Assembly: GCA_029706075.1 (NCBI GenBank)
Contig: JAINUG010000108.1
Coordinates: forward strand, 1,860,001-1,924,000
DNA from: Aldrovandia affinis
Lineage: Eukaryota; Chordata; Actinopteri; Notacanthiformes; Halosauridae
Direction of reading: 5' to 3'
DNA: 64,000 nucleotides
The notes beneath the pieces were generated by a model. That model made no database searches. It had not been told where the DNA came from and saw only the letters and a program-made list of their open reading frames with translations. The position numbers were made by a program, and so were the translations under genes. Shown one piece after another: positions 18,401 through 30,792 of the stretch. How positions within the stretch are numbered: the stretch's first letter is position 1; every line of letters begins with the position of its first letter.

Positions 18401-20545
18401 CCCGTAGTGTCCTCATTGATAAAGAGGAGAGGTGTCTAGTTCAGCTTCTTACAACATTATTTTGCTGCTCAGTGATGTGCCCAGGTGTAACTGGTCTCCC
18501 ATTCAAGACTGGTGAGGAGGAGCCTCTGTTGTAGCAGATTTCAACCCATGTTTTTCAGGGACTTATCGGCCCTTCACCCCAAAAGCTGCTGTCAGACTAA
18601 TGATTAGAAGTTTACCTCACGGTTTTCATTCAACGTGTAAATCTATGGCTTGGAAATCTGGAAGGCTGATTTAGAAACCCTTTGTACGCCCAACTAAACA
18701 CTTTGGTTTTATTTTCTCCTCAAATCAACACTGAGCCATTCGTGTGATGTGATTTGCATTTCATTTGTATGCTTTGCTATTGTCCTACAGCTTCTAAGTA
18801 CCACCGATTTAAAGAATCCGTCATAACGACCAAAATCCTGTTGACAAACCAATAAAGCCCCGTACAATTCTCCAGCCAGGACAATCCACAGCTTATGAGG
18901 ATGAAATCACGTGGCAGCGCATTGTGGGCAGGGGCGTTAATCCTGTTTTGGTTTCTGTACAGAATCGGTACACATACCGGACCCGGACCTCGTTCTGAAG
19001 TTTGGCCCTGTGGAGAGCACCTTGGGGTTCCTTCCCTGGCACATCCGGCTGACCGAGTTCATGTGAGTAGCCACCTCCAACCACGCTCCTTCCCCTGTTT
19101 TTCCCACAATTCCTTATCTGAGTTGTCCTCCTATATACAGGCATCCAGTATTGCCGAATTGTATTTTTGCTTAAATGCAGTATTACGTTATTCATTTGCT
19201 TAACGGAGTCCAATTTCGTGGGGGCTTACATTGCTTGCATTTAGCTGTATTTTTATGGAAGCCTTTCGGGTTAAGAATTGTGCTAAAAAAACACGACGGC
19301 TCCAACCCACCTTGGAGTAAAAGCACGTAAGCTTTGTGTTATGAGGCCAGCTACTTAAACCCCCTATGACACACGGCTCATCTGTGCAGCAGGTAACAGA
19401 CATAGCAAGGTACTGAAATGTGCACAGTGCACAGCTTGTGCTAGCAGCAGACCGAGTGGGCTGGACACCATTTTGTAATTTTGCGAAAAGCACTTGCAGT
19501 GACAGCCCATTATTTGAGTTGGATGGGTTGTAATGTCCAGTAAATCTTGGGAAATCTCCAAGGGTCTCTGTAGCCTACAGCAACGTGCAGAAGGAGCTCT
19601 CCTGCTAGAGCAAGCCAGCAACATAGAGAGGGACGTGGATGTGGATGTGGATGTGCCCCCGTTTGCATGTGTGCGCATGTGCATAATATAATAATACTAT
19701 TCAACCTGTTTCTGTGCTACATCATGTACTTACACTGTCATGCATCACTTTTTAACAACCATAAACTGACCAAAAATAAATTTATAATGTATGATTAAAC
19801 CTGGATGAGAATCAACACTTGTTTTGCTGTCAGTGAGTATGTTTGTTTGATCTATTGCAAAGCAAGGGCGAGACAATTTCCAGGCTGTAACCCATAATTG
19901 ACCAGTCTGATTTATGTATTAATATGTATAATTGGTGGCATATCCAGCTTAATGGCTTGTTCTTGGAGCAGTAATGTGTTCCACGGTCTGTATCGAACCC
20001 TGACCATACCAGTACTGACTCCCATGGGGTTACGCATCACTGGCGAAGGAGTTGGACAATCTAACACAAAAAAAGGGATAGAAGTTGTTTAAAAAATATG
20101 AAAAAAGCTGAAATAGGAAACATCCTGTGTCCAGTGGTATAAACTATTTTATGCTTTGACATTTGTGAAATGGTAGTGAAATGCTTGTTCCTCATGTGAA
20201 CACCAGAGGGCAGTGTATAGCCTTTAAAGTCCGTGTAGAGGTTGTCAGAACCGTGAAGAGGTTGTTTCCAGGTTGTGTTCCTTTATCTCCTGCTTTCCAG
20301 GGGTGAGGGGAAAATGGTTAAACTGTGCAAGGTCAGTGAGGGACCAGGTGGAATGAGGTCCCCTCACAACAGGAGGAGAAAACCGGCGTGCTGGTTTTAA
20401 ACCGATCCGCTCTCGTCACCGCTGACGACCCCTCCCTCTCCTCTTCCTCCGCAGTTCCTTGCCTTCCCACACGGACGTCTCGTACGAGGACATTTTCAGT
20501 GCGCTGAAGCGCTTCGCGACCTGCGAGCAGAGGCAGGGGAAGTGA
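12067..20545 (+). CDS. nus1: NUS1 dehydrodolichyl diphosphate synthase subunit (Nogo-B receptor), complete five-exon gene
   Basis: Exons: 12067-12427, 15106-15237, 17513-17665, 18963-19062, 20455-20545 (837 nt, 278 residues; human has 293). All joins are GT-AG with phases 1, 1, 1, 2. NUS1 pairs with DHDDS at the ER to form cis-prenyltransferase, which makes the dolichol backbone used for N-glycosylation. The protein has an N-terminal hydrophobic region, then the pseudo-catalytic cis-prenyltransferase fold: [44 protein letters not shown] (173-181), [20 protein letters not shown] (around 227-246), [18 protein letters not shown]. The conserved C-terminal RxG motif is present as R275-Q-G277-K. 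The start is the second of two adjacent ATGs, which has A at -3 and G at +4. No disruption is seen. Confidence 0.96.
12428..15105 (+). other. nus1: NUS1 intron 1
   Basis: AT-rich unique sequence; I see no exon or clear repeat in it. Confidence 0.8.
15106..15237 (+). CDS. nus1: NUS1 exon 2
   Basis: The acceptor TTCAG is followed by [19 protein letters not shown] and [18 protein letters not shown], nearly identical to vertebrate NUS1. 44 codons; donor GTGAGT. Confidence 0.95.
15362..15456. repeat. Nested inverted repeat able to form a three-way junction
   Basis: The outer stem CAGGTCTTAC (15362-15371) pairs with GTAAGACCTG (15447-15456). Inside are two perfect hairpins: GTTAGTGTTCAGAATG (15381-15396) with CATTCTGAACACTAAC (15402-15417), and CCAGAAGCAG (15417-15426) with CTGCTTCTGG (15438-15447). 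Confidence 0.8.
15480..16830 (+). mobile_element. Decayed LINE, reverse-transcriptase and 3' region
   Basis: Fragments follow the order of a common fish non-LTR retrotransposon: [10 protein letters not shown] (near 15594), [10 protein letters not shown] (near 15749), then after the inserted MITE a region echoing a 3' ORF end ([18 protein letters not shown], around 16710-16800). Many stops and frame shifts are present. The family name is not assigned. Confidence 0.6.
15866..16143. mobile_element. hAT-type MITE with perfect 8-bp target duplication
   Basis: The ends CAGGGGTCGGCAACC and GGTTGCCGACCCCTG are perfect inverted repeats. TCTTAGTG flanks both sides (15858-15865 and 16144-16151), the 8-bp duplication typical of hAT elements. 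The inside contains a tandem duplication of about 50 bp (GGGCGCAAG ... CGCGTAGC ... GTCGACAGAAAAT). It has no coding capacity. Confidence 0.92.
17513..17665 (+). CDS. nus1: NUS1 exon 3
   Basis: The acceptor CCCAG is followed by [19 protein letters not shown] and the helix ending DSILR. 51 codons; phase 1 in and out; donor GTGAGC. Confidence 0.95.
17666..18962 (+). other. nus1: NUS1 intron 3
   Basis: Unique sequence; no repeat or extra exon recognised. Confidence 0.8.
18963..19062 (+). CDS. nus1: NUS1 exon 4
   Basis: Encodes [20 protein letters not shown] and HIRLTEF, the most conserved C-terminal block. Phase 1 in, phase 2 out at GTGAGT. Confidence 0.95.
19063..20454 (+). other. nus1: NUS1 intron 4
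   Basis: Unique sequence with a short GATGTG repeat near 19630 and a CTCF-like site at 20199. Confidence 0.8.
20199..20218 (+). promoter_or_regulatory. Candidate CTCF site
   Basis: ACACCAGAGGGCAGTGTA differs at only a few positions from the vertebrate CTCF core (CCACCAGGGGGCAG/CGC type). Motif likeness only. Confidence 0.35.
20455..20545 (+). CDS. nus1: NUS1 exon 5 with RxG terminus
   Basis: [29 protein letters not shown] and TGA. The final RQG is the family's RxG motif needed for complex activity. Confidence 0.95.
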
Positions 20546-21343
20546 CCGCGCGCCCCGCCCCCCCCCGCCGTCTCTCTATGTTTACAAGCACCCGAGAACA
20601 AAGCGCCAGCGTCCTGCTGCTTCCTCATTCCCACCTGCGTTCAGTTTCGAAGACGAAAACGGGCCCGTACGCCGCCGCCTCCGCCAAGGTAACTGCTCGC
20701 ACGGGATGCCCACCTGCCAGAGGTTGAGGGACCTAACACTTCATGGCCTGAGCCCATTTGGAAAGGCGCAAACATCACCTGGACTGACTCTGTTAGGGGC
20801 ATAGTGTACATCCTTAAAATGCGTATGTCATTTAAGCATATGGTGTCCAAAAGCGCAACAAATTTAATTCCTATGTCTATGACAATGTCTCTGAACATAA
20901 AGGTTTGTCAGAAAATAACACAATTATGGTTTCTAATTTAAAACAATGTGTCTGTCCATCAAGACTGACCAGGCAAGCCCTGCATAGAGAATCTCCTTGG
21001 ATAATCCTCAGTGATTTGTGAGTCTATTCTGAATGTGAGCTCGTCTGTTAATGAATATTCTGCATGCATAGAATGTACTGTGCAATCACAAGGTTGTGCA
21101 GCCGTTCAGAGTGAGAGTAGTTGTGTGTCCTTGTGTGTCTGTGTATCAGTGTGCGTGCAAATCTTATTGAATCACGTTTGTATTTAATTAGGGATTCTTT
21201 GTCCTCATTCAATTAGCATCCGCATCATTATTACCGCTGTTCACGATACCAGAATGTCAAAACTCCCAGCCGCTCTTGTTTCCACTGTAGACATTGGTTG
21301 ATATGTGCAAGAATGTTTTGATTGGCAGCTCTGCCCCTCCCAA

Positions 21344-21378
21344 GTTCATATTGATTCTGCCAGCCAATCAATATGAAC
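21344..21378. repeat. Perfect 13-bp hairpin
   Basis: GTTCATATTGATT and AATCAATATGAAC are exact complements around a 9-nt loop. Confidence 0.85.
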
Positions 21379-23296
21379 ACCCAATTCGTTTCCATTTGCT
21401 ACTTTCATTTGGATGGAATTTCTTCATGGCCATTGTCATTTGGACTCTCTTATTTGTATTCCTGAGAATAAGGTGAGGGGAATTGGCTGTGGTTGGTATT
21501 TTGCATTGTCACAAAATCCCAAGACATGGCACCCTTCAGTATCGTGGATTCAAGCGTGTTTGTCCTGTGCACCCCCCATGTTTTATTGTCAACATCTATG
21601 GTAACACAGCACTTAATTCTGCTTGTAGCATACATTTATAAATGTTTTATTGTTTTTACTTGAAATCCTCAGCTACCGCAGAAAATGTGAATTATTTCAG
21701 GTTTTTTGTTTTAGAAGGGTTGCACAGAAGAAGGGTTGTTGAAAGAGACGTGCAAAAAAATCTTATTTATTTCATGGACCTGAATTGTGTCACCAAACCA
21801 AATTAAAGGTAATATGTATGCTTTAGAAATGCAACAAATTTATCTTCACAGAAATAGGGTTGGGGAAACAATAAAATCCATATAGCATTTCCGCATTGAG
21901 AATTTGAATATGTACTTCAGGGGGAAAATATTGAAAAAGAAATGTTTTGCTTTTTGTAATGCCTCAGAATATTTTTCTACAATGTGTTGGGATTGGCAGT
22001 AGCTTTTTTTTTTTTTTTTTTTTAAACATTCAATTGGCCTCCTAAAGCATGGGCGTAATGCTGCATAGTCAAAGGAAAAGGAACATGAATGCACTGCCAC
22101 AGATCTGCAGGTGGGCAGAATGTCCTTCATGCGTTTGTATACCGGGAGCACAATGGAAAGGGGGCCACCATAATTTTCATTAATAGTGTGATTCATTTAT
22201 TAATGCCGAACAGAACATCTCTCCCCTCCCCCTTGTGCTAGTGTCCAAAAAACGGCTGAACAAACACCAGCAAGTTGACTGACTCAAATTGAACTTGTTC
22301 ACTTGCTTTTAAAACCTTGCTCTCCTATAGGGCCTTCTCATTTTTAGCTGTTTACGACCAAAGAAGTCCATACTCTGGTTGTAGTATTCAATTCTCCATG
22401 TACCAAAGTGTACCAAAACTGAAGCTTGCTAAATTTCTGACTATTTCTGGCTTTAAAATAAAAACAATACCCAAAGTAATGCCTTTAAATTAATATTGGG
22501 TGGGGGGGGGTAGGATCAGTGGTTTTAAGAAGTTTTGGTCTGAGGTATTACTGGTTGTAGTATGTAATTGGGATGGCTTTTAAAGATTTCACACAAAGCT
22601 GTGCTGGTTGATCCTGGAAAGATGATGAGTTTGCTTCACAATTGTTTCACCTGTATGTTCAGACATTGCTGCTGCTGCCTATGTGATTTCTGTTGTGATG
22701 TGTGTATGCTTTTCATAAATACGTCAGATAAGTGTCACGATTTGGTAGGCTTATGTCTCCTCCACTGAGAAAAGTGTTGTTTAAGCATATTGATGTATTA
22801 CTGCAGACCCCAGTTGTATCTGATCAATAATTGAAATTCAACGCACAGCCATGATTAAACGTACAGTAGATTAATGATAATCATCATAATTCAAAGTAAT
22901 ATAATGGGTCAGACCGTCAACTCAATTGATCACGGAACATTTTTCAAGTTCAAAGAAAATGGCAAAATATTGATATATTAATATAGGTTATTGAATGCCA
23001 TTCCATGGCCTGCTTTTCATGTAAGCGAATGTTTCTTGGATGTTCCTCCCAGGAAGGATTTATGTAAAATTTAACAGAATAAGCTGTTGAGTTTCTATTT
23101 CATACAGAATTCTTGATTCGCAAGGATTTTGTCAGCTCTAAGCTCCTTAGAAAATGTATTAGCACTGAGGGTTTTGTTTATTTTTGAATAAACATGACAT
23201 TTAAACCTCTGACAGACACTTGGAGATTATCCCCAATCCTGCTTTATAGTGTGCTCAGGTTAGAAAGATCAATCGCCCCTATTCCCCCCCCAAACG

Positions 23297-23395
23297 ACAC
23301 ACACACACACACACACAAATGCGTACTAATGCACTTATGCACACACACACACGTGCATGCACGCACGCACGCACACACAAGCACACAAGCACACC
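23297..23395. repeat. (AC)n compound microsatellite
   Basis: Runs of AC mixed with GCAC units. The open frame across it is an artefact of the repeat. Confidence 0.9.
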
Positions 23396-25532
23396 AGCTA
23401 TATTTTAGAAGCTGATGACATTATGGATTTTCCTGAGGGGATCTTTTTTTGCTGAATGAGAAATGTAATGAAATAATGTAGGAAGCATTTTCTATTTCAA
23501 GGAATGACCACCTATTCGTGCTGTGTTTGTTGCGGCCATGCACTGCGCTGTTCTTTCGAATGACAGGCTGTAGCTGACGTTACGTGTACGTTTCTGAAGT
23601 AAAACGCTGTTATCTGAGCTAAGAAGAAAAAACATGGAAAACAATATTTTTGTTCCCTCTGACAACAGTTTTGTGACTGTGAGAATGTTTTCCACCCTTG
23701 GCTTGGCTAACTGCCGGAGTCAAGACACTAAGTTAAAGAAGCGCTCAAATGCATGCTGGGAAATATCACTGGTGTCAGACGTGCATATGGGGCTTATCGT
23801 TTCCCTCTCCCTTTATTTAATATTCGATACATTTCAGAAGTATTTTGCTGTGTCCCTATTCTACATATTCATTTTCCTCATAGGAGCGGATTTTGAGTGC
23901 GCTGCATTGTCCCATTCAAGATTTGTAGTTTTGATACGAAACGCATTTCAGCTGTTTATTTACAGCAATGTACATCTCTGCATGCAACAAATGACGCCAG
24001 CAACCACTCTTCCGCATAACCGCTACAAGCTAAAGCATAAGTTGTGACTAAAACAAGGAGTGCAGTGGGTAAATGAATGAATAAATCAATAAGAAAACAT
24101 GTGAGGAAGCTCGTTCTTGATATGGGACTGTTTCAGCCCTTGATTTTCATCTCGACGCTGGGGAAATAAAAGCAGGAGAGCTGTATGGTTGTCAGCAGTG
24201 CCAAAGCCACTGTACGAATGAGGACGTTGTATTGTGAATGTGTTTCTTTGTTTAGTGCCGCCCCCGTGACCCGCGCAAACCTGTTACTCATTTGTGTGCG
24301 ACTGTAAATAATGTGTAAAAGGGTTTTTAAATGATTCAGGTGTGAGCGATATACAAATACCTGTGTACCTATTTTAAATTAACATAATGATTAAAGTGGA
24401 AAAAAGTGGCTAAAACTCCTGGGCTCCCCCTCTCTTTGTACCGCCTACTTCAAGGTAATTAAAAAAATCAAAATAAGCTCTCTTCATTCTTTTGAGCTGC
24501 TTCTTTCAGCTTTTCTCTGCACAGCGTATGGGAATTATTTGAACTTTGACTCATCAATTTAAAAGATCGAATTATTTTTTACTTTGGCTGAACCCAAAGC
24601 TGATCTTGAGTCAAAGCTTGCTTACATTTAACCCAAACTGCAGATTCTGCTGTTCCAGTTCCTATTGTGTGGTTCCAGCCAGTTGTTCTGCAGTTATTCC
24701 CCCCTTCCCCCACACACACACACACACATAGACAGACCGAACGCTCCATGTTTGACCCCCACAGAGCAGTTCAGGAAGGATGAATTGATTCCCTACTGAC
24801 AAATGATGCTGGTGTTCCTGGAGATTTATCCGTTTTTCCTTCTCCCGCTCTTTCTTGCTTGAAAAGATAACGACTCAAATTTATCACAAAGGAAAGGAGC
24901 AGCAAGGAACATTACTGGAGTGAACACCATGGTATGTATAGGGTCCTTCACATAGACTGTGAGAAGGAGCGTGAGTTGAAGGTAGGCCCCAACCAACACA
25001 CCAGCATTAACTCATTTTCTTCTCAATACAGTGTGCACCACTGGTCAATCCTTGCTCTCACCAGAATTAACCTAGTAGCAAAACAGAAAAGAGCGATTGC
25101 CAAACCCCTGGCACATCGGATGATTGTAATTTATTATTCATTAATAAAGAAAAATGGAAAATATGATCAATAAGTAATTACTCAAGTCCCACCTGAAGCA
25201 GTTAATTCCCAGACTCCAAGGTCGCTAGAAGAGATCTATTGATTACCCTGTTCTTAAAAGTAAAGACAGTGGAAAGGATATGCACTGTGCTCCCATACAT
25301 GCTGGAATGCACACAAACACAGCCTTTATCCTTGAAATGTGAGATCTCTGTAAGTGCAAGAGGGTATACCACCAAACTGTCTAGGCCTAGCTTTTGAGGA
25401 GGTATGTGAAATGATCTTGCAGCCTCCGGAGGATGGAAAGCGTTCTTGAAAATGTGGTGGAGATTGCCCAGGAGTCCAAAGGGAAGGAAGGACGTGACAC
25501 TACGCCAGCACAGGTTCCAAATCTTTTATTCT

Positions 25533-25900
25533 ATTTTCTCTTTCTGCTTTGTTCCCCATTCTCCCAATTTAGTAGCCAATCATACCCTCTTTTTTTCATG
25601 TCAATTATCCCCTTCCTCATATTGAGAGCTTGCTGCCATAGTCCTGAAACCGGCAGTGACATGCATCGGAGCACCGCCTCCTCCGACCCGGAACCCGCCA
25701 AGCCGTCACCGTAAGTGATACACACAGGGCCACTCCTATACGCAGCGAGCTCGTATCGGCTTCCCTCCCCCCACCCTGGGGCGCACAGCCAGTGGCCACA
25801 CCCTAGTGGCACTCCCGGCCAGAGCCGAAACTGGCGTGACCTGGTCAAATCGAACCCCGGTCACAGTGGGCAGCCTCGTAGGTACCGCTACACCACCACC
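25533..25900 (-). mobile_element. tRNA-derived SINE, family A (copy 3) with 13-bp target duplication
   Basis: Flanked by perfect direct repeats AATCTTTTATTCT (25520-25532 and 25901-25913). Minus strand: a head with the B box GGTTCGATT (here ending TTGACC), the shared body, and the tail with ATTGGCTACTAAATTGGGAG. Confidence 0.9.
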
Positions 25901-27570
25901 AATCTTTTATTCTTGAGCTTGTACCAGCATAACAGGGCCCCGGAGACCTTTGCCTGCAGAAGTCTGCACGGTGATCTTTGGGTCCCCTTCTTCTAGCGCA
26001 TGAGTGTATACAGAATTGAAACAATGAATGAGGAAGTGGACAAAGTTTGAGGAAGAATGTGTCATCAGTCATGTGTTTGGTCTCTGATCTTCTTTGTGTT
26101 CTTGTGTCTTCTCCTGTGAGTGTTGTTCTTCTGCCTCTGATGTTTTTTTTCATTCAGCTCTGTCTTGCCACATCAGAAAGTTGTCTCAGGGAGTACAATG
26201 AGCTGTCTAGGATACATTTCTCTCCTACGCGATTGTGTCAGCTCTATTATGGTTAAATAAGAAACTCTGGTACAGGCAGGTAAATATTCTGTTCTTTTTC
26301 AGTTCGCTGTCGGAGTGATGTCATTGCGTACAGTTTGTGAGTGTCATCTCAGATGGTTCCCAACATGACTGTTTGATACTGATCTAGAGAACGTAGTCAT
26401 GTACTGACAAGTGACAAGTACATTTTTGAGTTTTTTGGGATAAAAATTACATCATGTGCAGTATATGGCAATGCCATACATCCAACATTGAGCTGTAAAC
26501 ACTTTAAATGTCTGCTTTATCAAATTATACCTCAAAAGCAAATATGAAAAAAAAGAAAAAGTTTTCCAGTTGGATTATTTTAATAGGTAATTCTACTGTG
26601 AGAAATAACACCATGCTGTTATGAAGGAAGGACTGATGGCTGTGAAAGCAGGGCTGTACGGATCTGCAGGAAGCAGGGCTGACAAATTCAGGCTCTTAAA
26701 CGAGCGCCTGCAAATCTCGCTGTTTTAATGACGTGAACATTTGTCTATTTATAGGGCAGACGGTTGCAGTAGTAGCAGGCCTTTTTAAAGCGGGCATTTG
26801 TCTCGGCCAGCTAAGCAGTAGGAGAAGCGTTCACTGGTACCAAGTGCCTCTCGACAAACAAGATAAATGTTACTGTGATGTATTGCAACACCGCACAGGG
26901 TTTGAAATTGGAAATGGAGTTTGGCTGTAGCCCGTGGCCGTTCAGTCGGGGCACCATCTCTTGACATTGATGAATAATCTCGAAGGGTCTTTATTTGCTG
27001 TAGTAATGGCATCTCATACTCCGGCAAGATTAAATATGGGCGAAAGAAGAAAGACCGAAAGGAATCAATGACTCAGTGCGGTATTTATTCAGAATTGTCC
27101 TGATGATGTGATTAAGTTGTAGCTTACAGGAACAACAACCATGAATGATATGTGCAATAAAAAAAATTGATTCTCTCTCTCCACTGCTTGGCTGTGCTGG
27201 TCGTATCGCAGCCGTACGAATATGATAACTTTACCTCAGTATGATAATTCAACTTTAAAAGTGCAGTGTAATTAGTCGAGTCCTTGACTGTAGAAAGCAT
27301 GCACATCTACAAATTAAAAGAACCTTGTTATTCCCCATAATTCTTTCAATTACTATTAACTGCTCATCTCAGTAGCATCTCAACTGCTCATCTCAACTGT
27401 GCATCACACGCACCCACACACACACACATGCCACAGAGCTTTGCAGAAAAACACATTTCAGCAAGGAGATAATTGCTGCGGTACAGTCATTTCAATGCTC
27501 TGTAGTGTAATTCCTTCCATCTGGAAAGATGACTTACCTTAAGGTTTACAATAAGTAAGAAGTGCAGAGA

Positions 27571-28300
27571 CGGTGCCTGCACCCAGAATTAAGGACATTA
27601 CAATAACAGAAAAATAGAAATAGGGCCACTACAGTAACTGCCAACAGAATGAGAGGGAGTATATATGCTGAACACAAGGGAAGTGTGAGAGTAGTACTTG
27701 AACACAGAATTAAGAGGATTATAGTAAATTTACAGAATCAGGAGAAGTACAGCACCTAAAATGGAAATAAGGGGATGCTAGTACCTAAACACAGAATTTA
27801 GGAGTTTAAAGTACCTGGACACAAAATGAAAGGGAGTATAGCACCTCAACACATAAATAATGTGAGGAGAGTATCTGGGAACAGACCTAATGGCTGTATG
27901 GTATCTGAATACAGAATTAAGGGAAGCTGAGTACCTGGATACAGAATCAATGGGTGTCAAAAATAATAATACTAACCTTTTCCTTCCCAGTGTTACAGGT
28001 ATGGTACGCAGCTGCCTGCAGCGATGTCTATCGCTGTATTACTGCACTGATCTCTTGCGCAAACTATGATTGTTCCTACCATGTATTAATGCACATCTTG
28101 TAAGTCGCTCTGGATAAGAGCATCTGCTAAACGCCTAAAATGTAAATGTATGGTACCTGAGCACTGAATCGTTGGTCATACTGTGCCTGCACACAGAATG
28201 TGTTCAGTAACTAGTGGTTTGTAAAGACTGTGAGAACAGTCCCTGACCAACAGAGTTGTTGGAATTGCAGTCCCCGAGCACAGAGAGTAATGAAGCGCAA
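27571..28300. repeat. Degenerate 30-bp minisatellite
   Basis: A unit near GTACCTGAACACAGAATTAA plus about 10 variable bases recurs at exact 30-bp steps (27781, 27811, 27841, 27871, 27901, 27931) and less regularly on both sides. Units resume at 28153 and 28183 after an inserted L2-like tail. Because 30 is divisible by 3, the minus strand keeps an open frame of 10-residue repeats (NSVFRY type); I treat this as non-coding. Confidence 0.85.
27990..28149 (+). mobile_element. L2/UnaL2-like 3' tail inserted in the minisatellite
   Basis: ACCATGTATTAATGCACATC followed by GTAAGTCGCTCTGGATAAGA and AAATGTAAATG. The same tail occurs at 45665. Confidence 0.7.
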
Positions 28301-28627
28301 TGCCCACAGGAGGAGCACAGCGCACCAGCGGCACAGAAAGGCGATGAGATCGGAATCAAAGGTCATTAAGACCCTTCCCGCAGATCTGTACAGGTGCACG
28401 CGTTCTGTGTGAAATCATGCCCGTGACCCCCTGCGACACCGGGCCTGGGTGCTCAGACCGTCATGTCTCTCCTGCGCTGTCACGGATAGCTGATGCGGGC
28501 CATGAACGCCACTCCTCCTCCTGCTCAGGTGTTTCCATGACAACTCAGAAAGGTGACGGAGGGGATTGTGTGCTTGTCTACAGAAATGTCACGCCAGTCG
28601 AAACGCAGCATCCGTTCGATCACCACA

Positions 28628-29095
28628 CCTTGCATTTACATTTTACATTATGGATGTTTAGCAGACGCTTTTATCCAGAGCGACTTGCAATAAGTGCATT
28701 TAGAATGCCAAGAATAATCACAGATAGAGCAAGAGTTCAGTACAGCAACAATAGATGCCATTGTAAACAGATGCATACCACACCTACAAAACAACAGAAA
28801 ATTTAGTGTTTTAATTTTGTTAAAAATGTCTACATTCAGTGGAAGTGCAGTCTGAAGGGGTGGGTTTTCAGTCTCTTATCAAAGATGGCCAGAAATTCTG
28901 CAGTTCTGTCCCAGTGTAGAAGGTCATTCCACCACTGGGGGGTCAGGGCATAGAAGAGCCATCCCTGCCAGGAATACTGCCGGGTGCCTGAAAGGACATG
29001 ACAGCCAGTTGGCCAGAGGAGGCTGAGCGGAGGGGTCTAGCTGGGGTGTATGCTGTGATCAGTGTCTGGTAGTAGGAGGTTTATCTCTTCACCTT
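28628..29095 (-). mobile_element. Dispersed repeat with L2-like 3' end
   Basis: Minus strand ends with the complement of TTTAGCAGACGCTTTTATCC. The body has GGTCATTCCACCACTGGGG, which I recall as part of a widespread fish repeat. The 5' limit is uncertain. Confidence 0.5.
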
Positions 29096-29176
29096 GAGCC
29101 AGGGATTAATCAGAAGCTCTTGTTGTTTGACAGAAAAACAAACATTTGGGATACACTGCGGTGAATATCATCCGTC

Positions 29177-29330
29177 ATGGTTCTGTGTGGCTCAGTAGGT
29201 AGAGCATGGCGTTGGCAACGCTTAGGTTGTGGGTTCAATTCCCACTGGGACCACATATACTGAAAAGTCTGTGCATTCATTACTGTAAGTCGCTTTGGAT
29301 AAAAGCATCTGCTAAATGGCATATATTATA
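29177..29330 (+). mobile_element. tRNA-derived SINE with L2-like tail
   Basis: Head: A-box region TGGCTCAGTAGGTAGAGC and B box GGGTTCAATTCCC, which could pair like a tRNA. Tail: GTAAGTCGCTTTGGATAAAA then GCATCTGCTAAATG. It is a SINE, not a tRNA gene. Confidence 0.75.
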
Positions 29331-30214
29331 TATTATCATAGGCAAACATTTTCAATCAAATGTAACAGAAAATTGCTCTACAAAATTGTGAGAATTTTCC
29401 TGTGTGTGAATGCAAAAAAATAAAGACTGTTGGGTATTCAAATTCACAGGTGACAACCGAGAACATGTCTGAACAACAGACCTTTGGACAAGATGCATCC
29501 CTGATCATTTCTGTCTCTGACTGGAATAACAAGGAGCGCGATGTGAGTGAGTGAGCGTGAGTGTGAGGTGCTGTTCTCACCCGGAGGCACGAGCGCTTAC
29601 AGTGTGATGCCTGCCTGCCGGGACCCAGAAGCCCTCGGAGCGGTGGAGCGTGGAGAAGGGAACTGCCATGGAGCATTTGAGCACAGCTGTCTACTCTTCA
29701 CTATCAAAGCGTTCCCTTTTCACGACACGCCAACCGTCCCTCCACGGAGACCCGAGGTATAGGGTGTCAGCGCAGGGCACAGACTGTATGAAATATGGAA
29801 TTAAGTGAAGATGCCGCAGTCTTTTGTCTGTGAGATTCACACCTGAAGGATATCCCTTTTAATCAGGAGTCAGAGATGGAGCGCCTTAATGGGCAATGGT
29901 CTCGGCTTTGAGCTTTCGGCGGGAAGTCTCCTGGTATTTCTCCACAGTCTCAGTTCATAGAAGCCCACACAATTCAACTTTCATAGTTTCCGATCCGTCA
30001 TTGTTCTTCTCTATGGACTGATGATGACCTTTACACATAGACTCAACTCTACACAAAGTTCTCAACACTTTCTGATCTGCTACAACACGAAGGGGTCTAC
30101 GCTCCTGAGTGGCATATCCAGCTGAGGCACTTGTTCTTATTGCAGTGTTATGTGTTATGATACAAATCAAACCTTGCCCATACCGCCAACTATGTACTAC
30201 GGAGTTTGTATTCT

Positions 30215-30775
30215 ATAGGTGGAGCGGGATTAATTGATGACGCCCACCTGTGCACAGCTGATCACCTGATCGTCCCTGGAGCATAAAAGCCAGACTACTC
30301 CGGTTACTAGTGTTCCAGCTCCTTGGTTCCAGCTCTGGCTCCTATTTGATTGCATTAGACTGTATGGTGTTGCGTGCCTTGTGCCTTGTTAGTGTGTGTG
30401 TTTGTAGGTTGTGGTTGGATAGACAGTGTGTTCTTTGATTTGACACCGTTTTAGGTAAGTGTAGGTCAGAGTAGGGAAGCAGCACCACTACTTTTCCTTT
30501 TTCCCCGGTAGTGAGGGATAGAGGACCGTGGCATTAGGATAGGAATAACATAGCTGTCTGTCGCTGTTCTGTCTAACCCGTAGCCATATGTTCATGTCAG
30601 GTATGTTGTTTTGTTTGTGATTGCTTGTCTCCTGTTTGTTTTTGTAGATCTGTGTTGTAATAAACATTTGTTTCACTGCTCGTTTTGACTGTGTTGGCTT
30701 TGGTGTTGTGTCCAGTGTTGTTCCCTGGTTATTGTATCGTGGACGAATTTTGGGACGTAACTGTGGTGTATTAAG
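30215..30775 (+). mobile_element. Possible solo LTR (Gypsy-like)
   Basis: Features in LTR order: TTAATTGATG...CACCTGTGCAC, a GCATAAAAG TATA-like box near 30280, AATAAAC poly(A)-type signal near 30659, and a TTTTGGGACGTAAC end. No coding domain is adjacent, and the termini and target duplication are not resolved. Confidence 0.4.
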
Positions 30776-30792
30776 AGTTAATACCAACAAAA

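Noticed and set aside
23634..24047. 137-codon open frame between NUS1 and SLC35F1
   Set aside because: No domain, no splice support and composition like the surrounding non-coding DNA.
27571..28300. Regular ~30-bp repeats resembling a CRISPR array
   Set aside because: Units are contiguous and diverged with no unique spacers, and the context is a vertebrate genome; this is a minisatellite.
29177..29252. Possible tRNA gene with A and B boxes
   Set aside because: It runs directly into a SINE body with an L2-like tail, and similar heads recur, so it is a SINE head. The same applies to the heads of the other SINEs.
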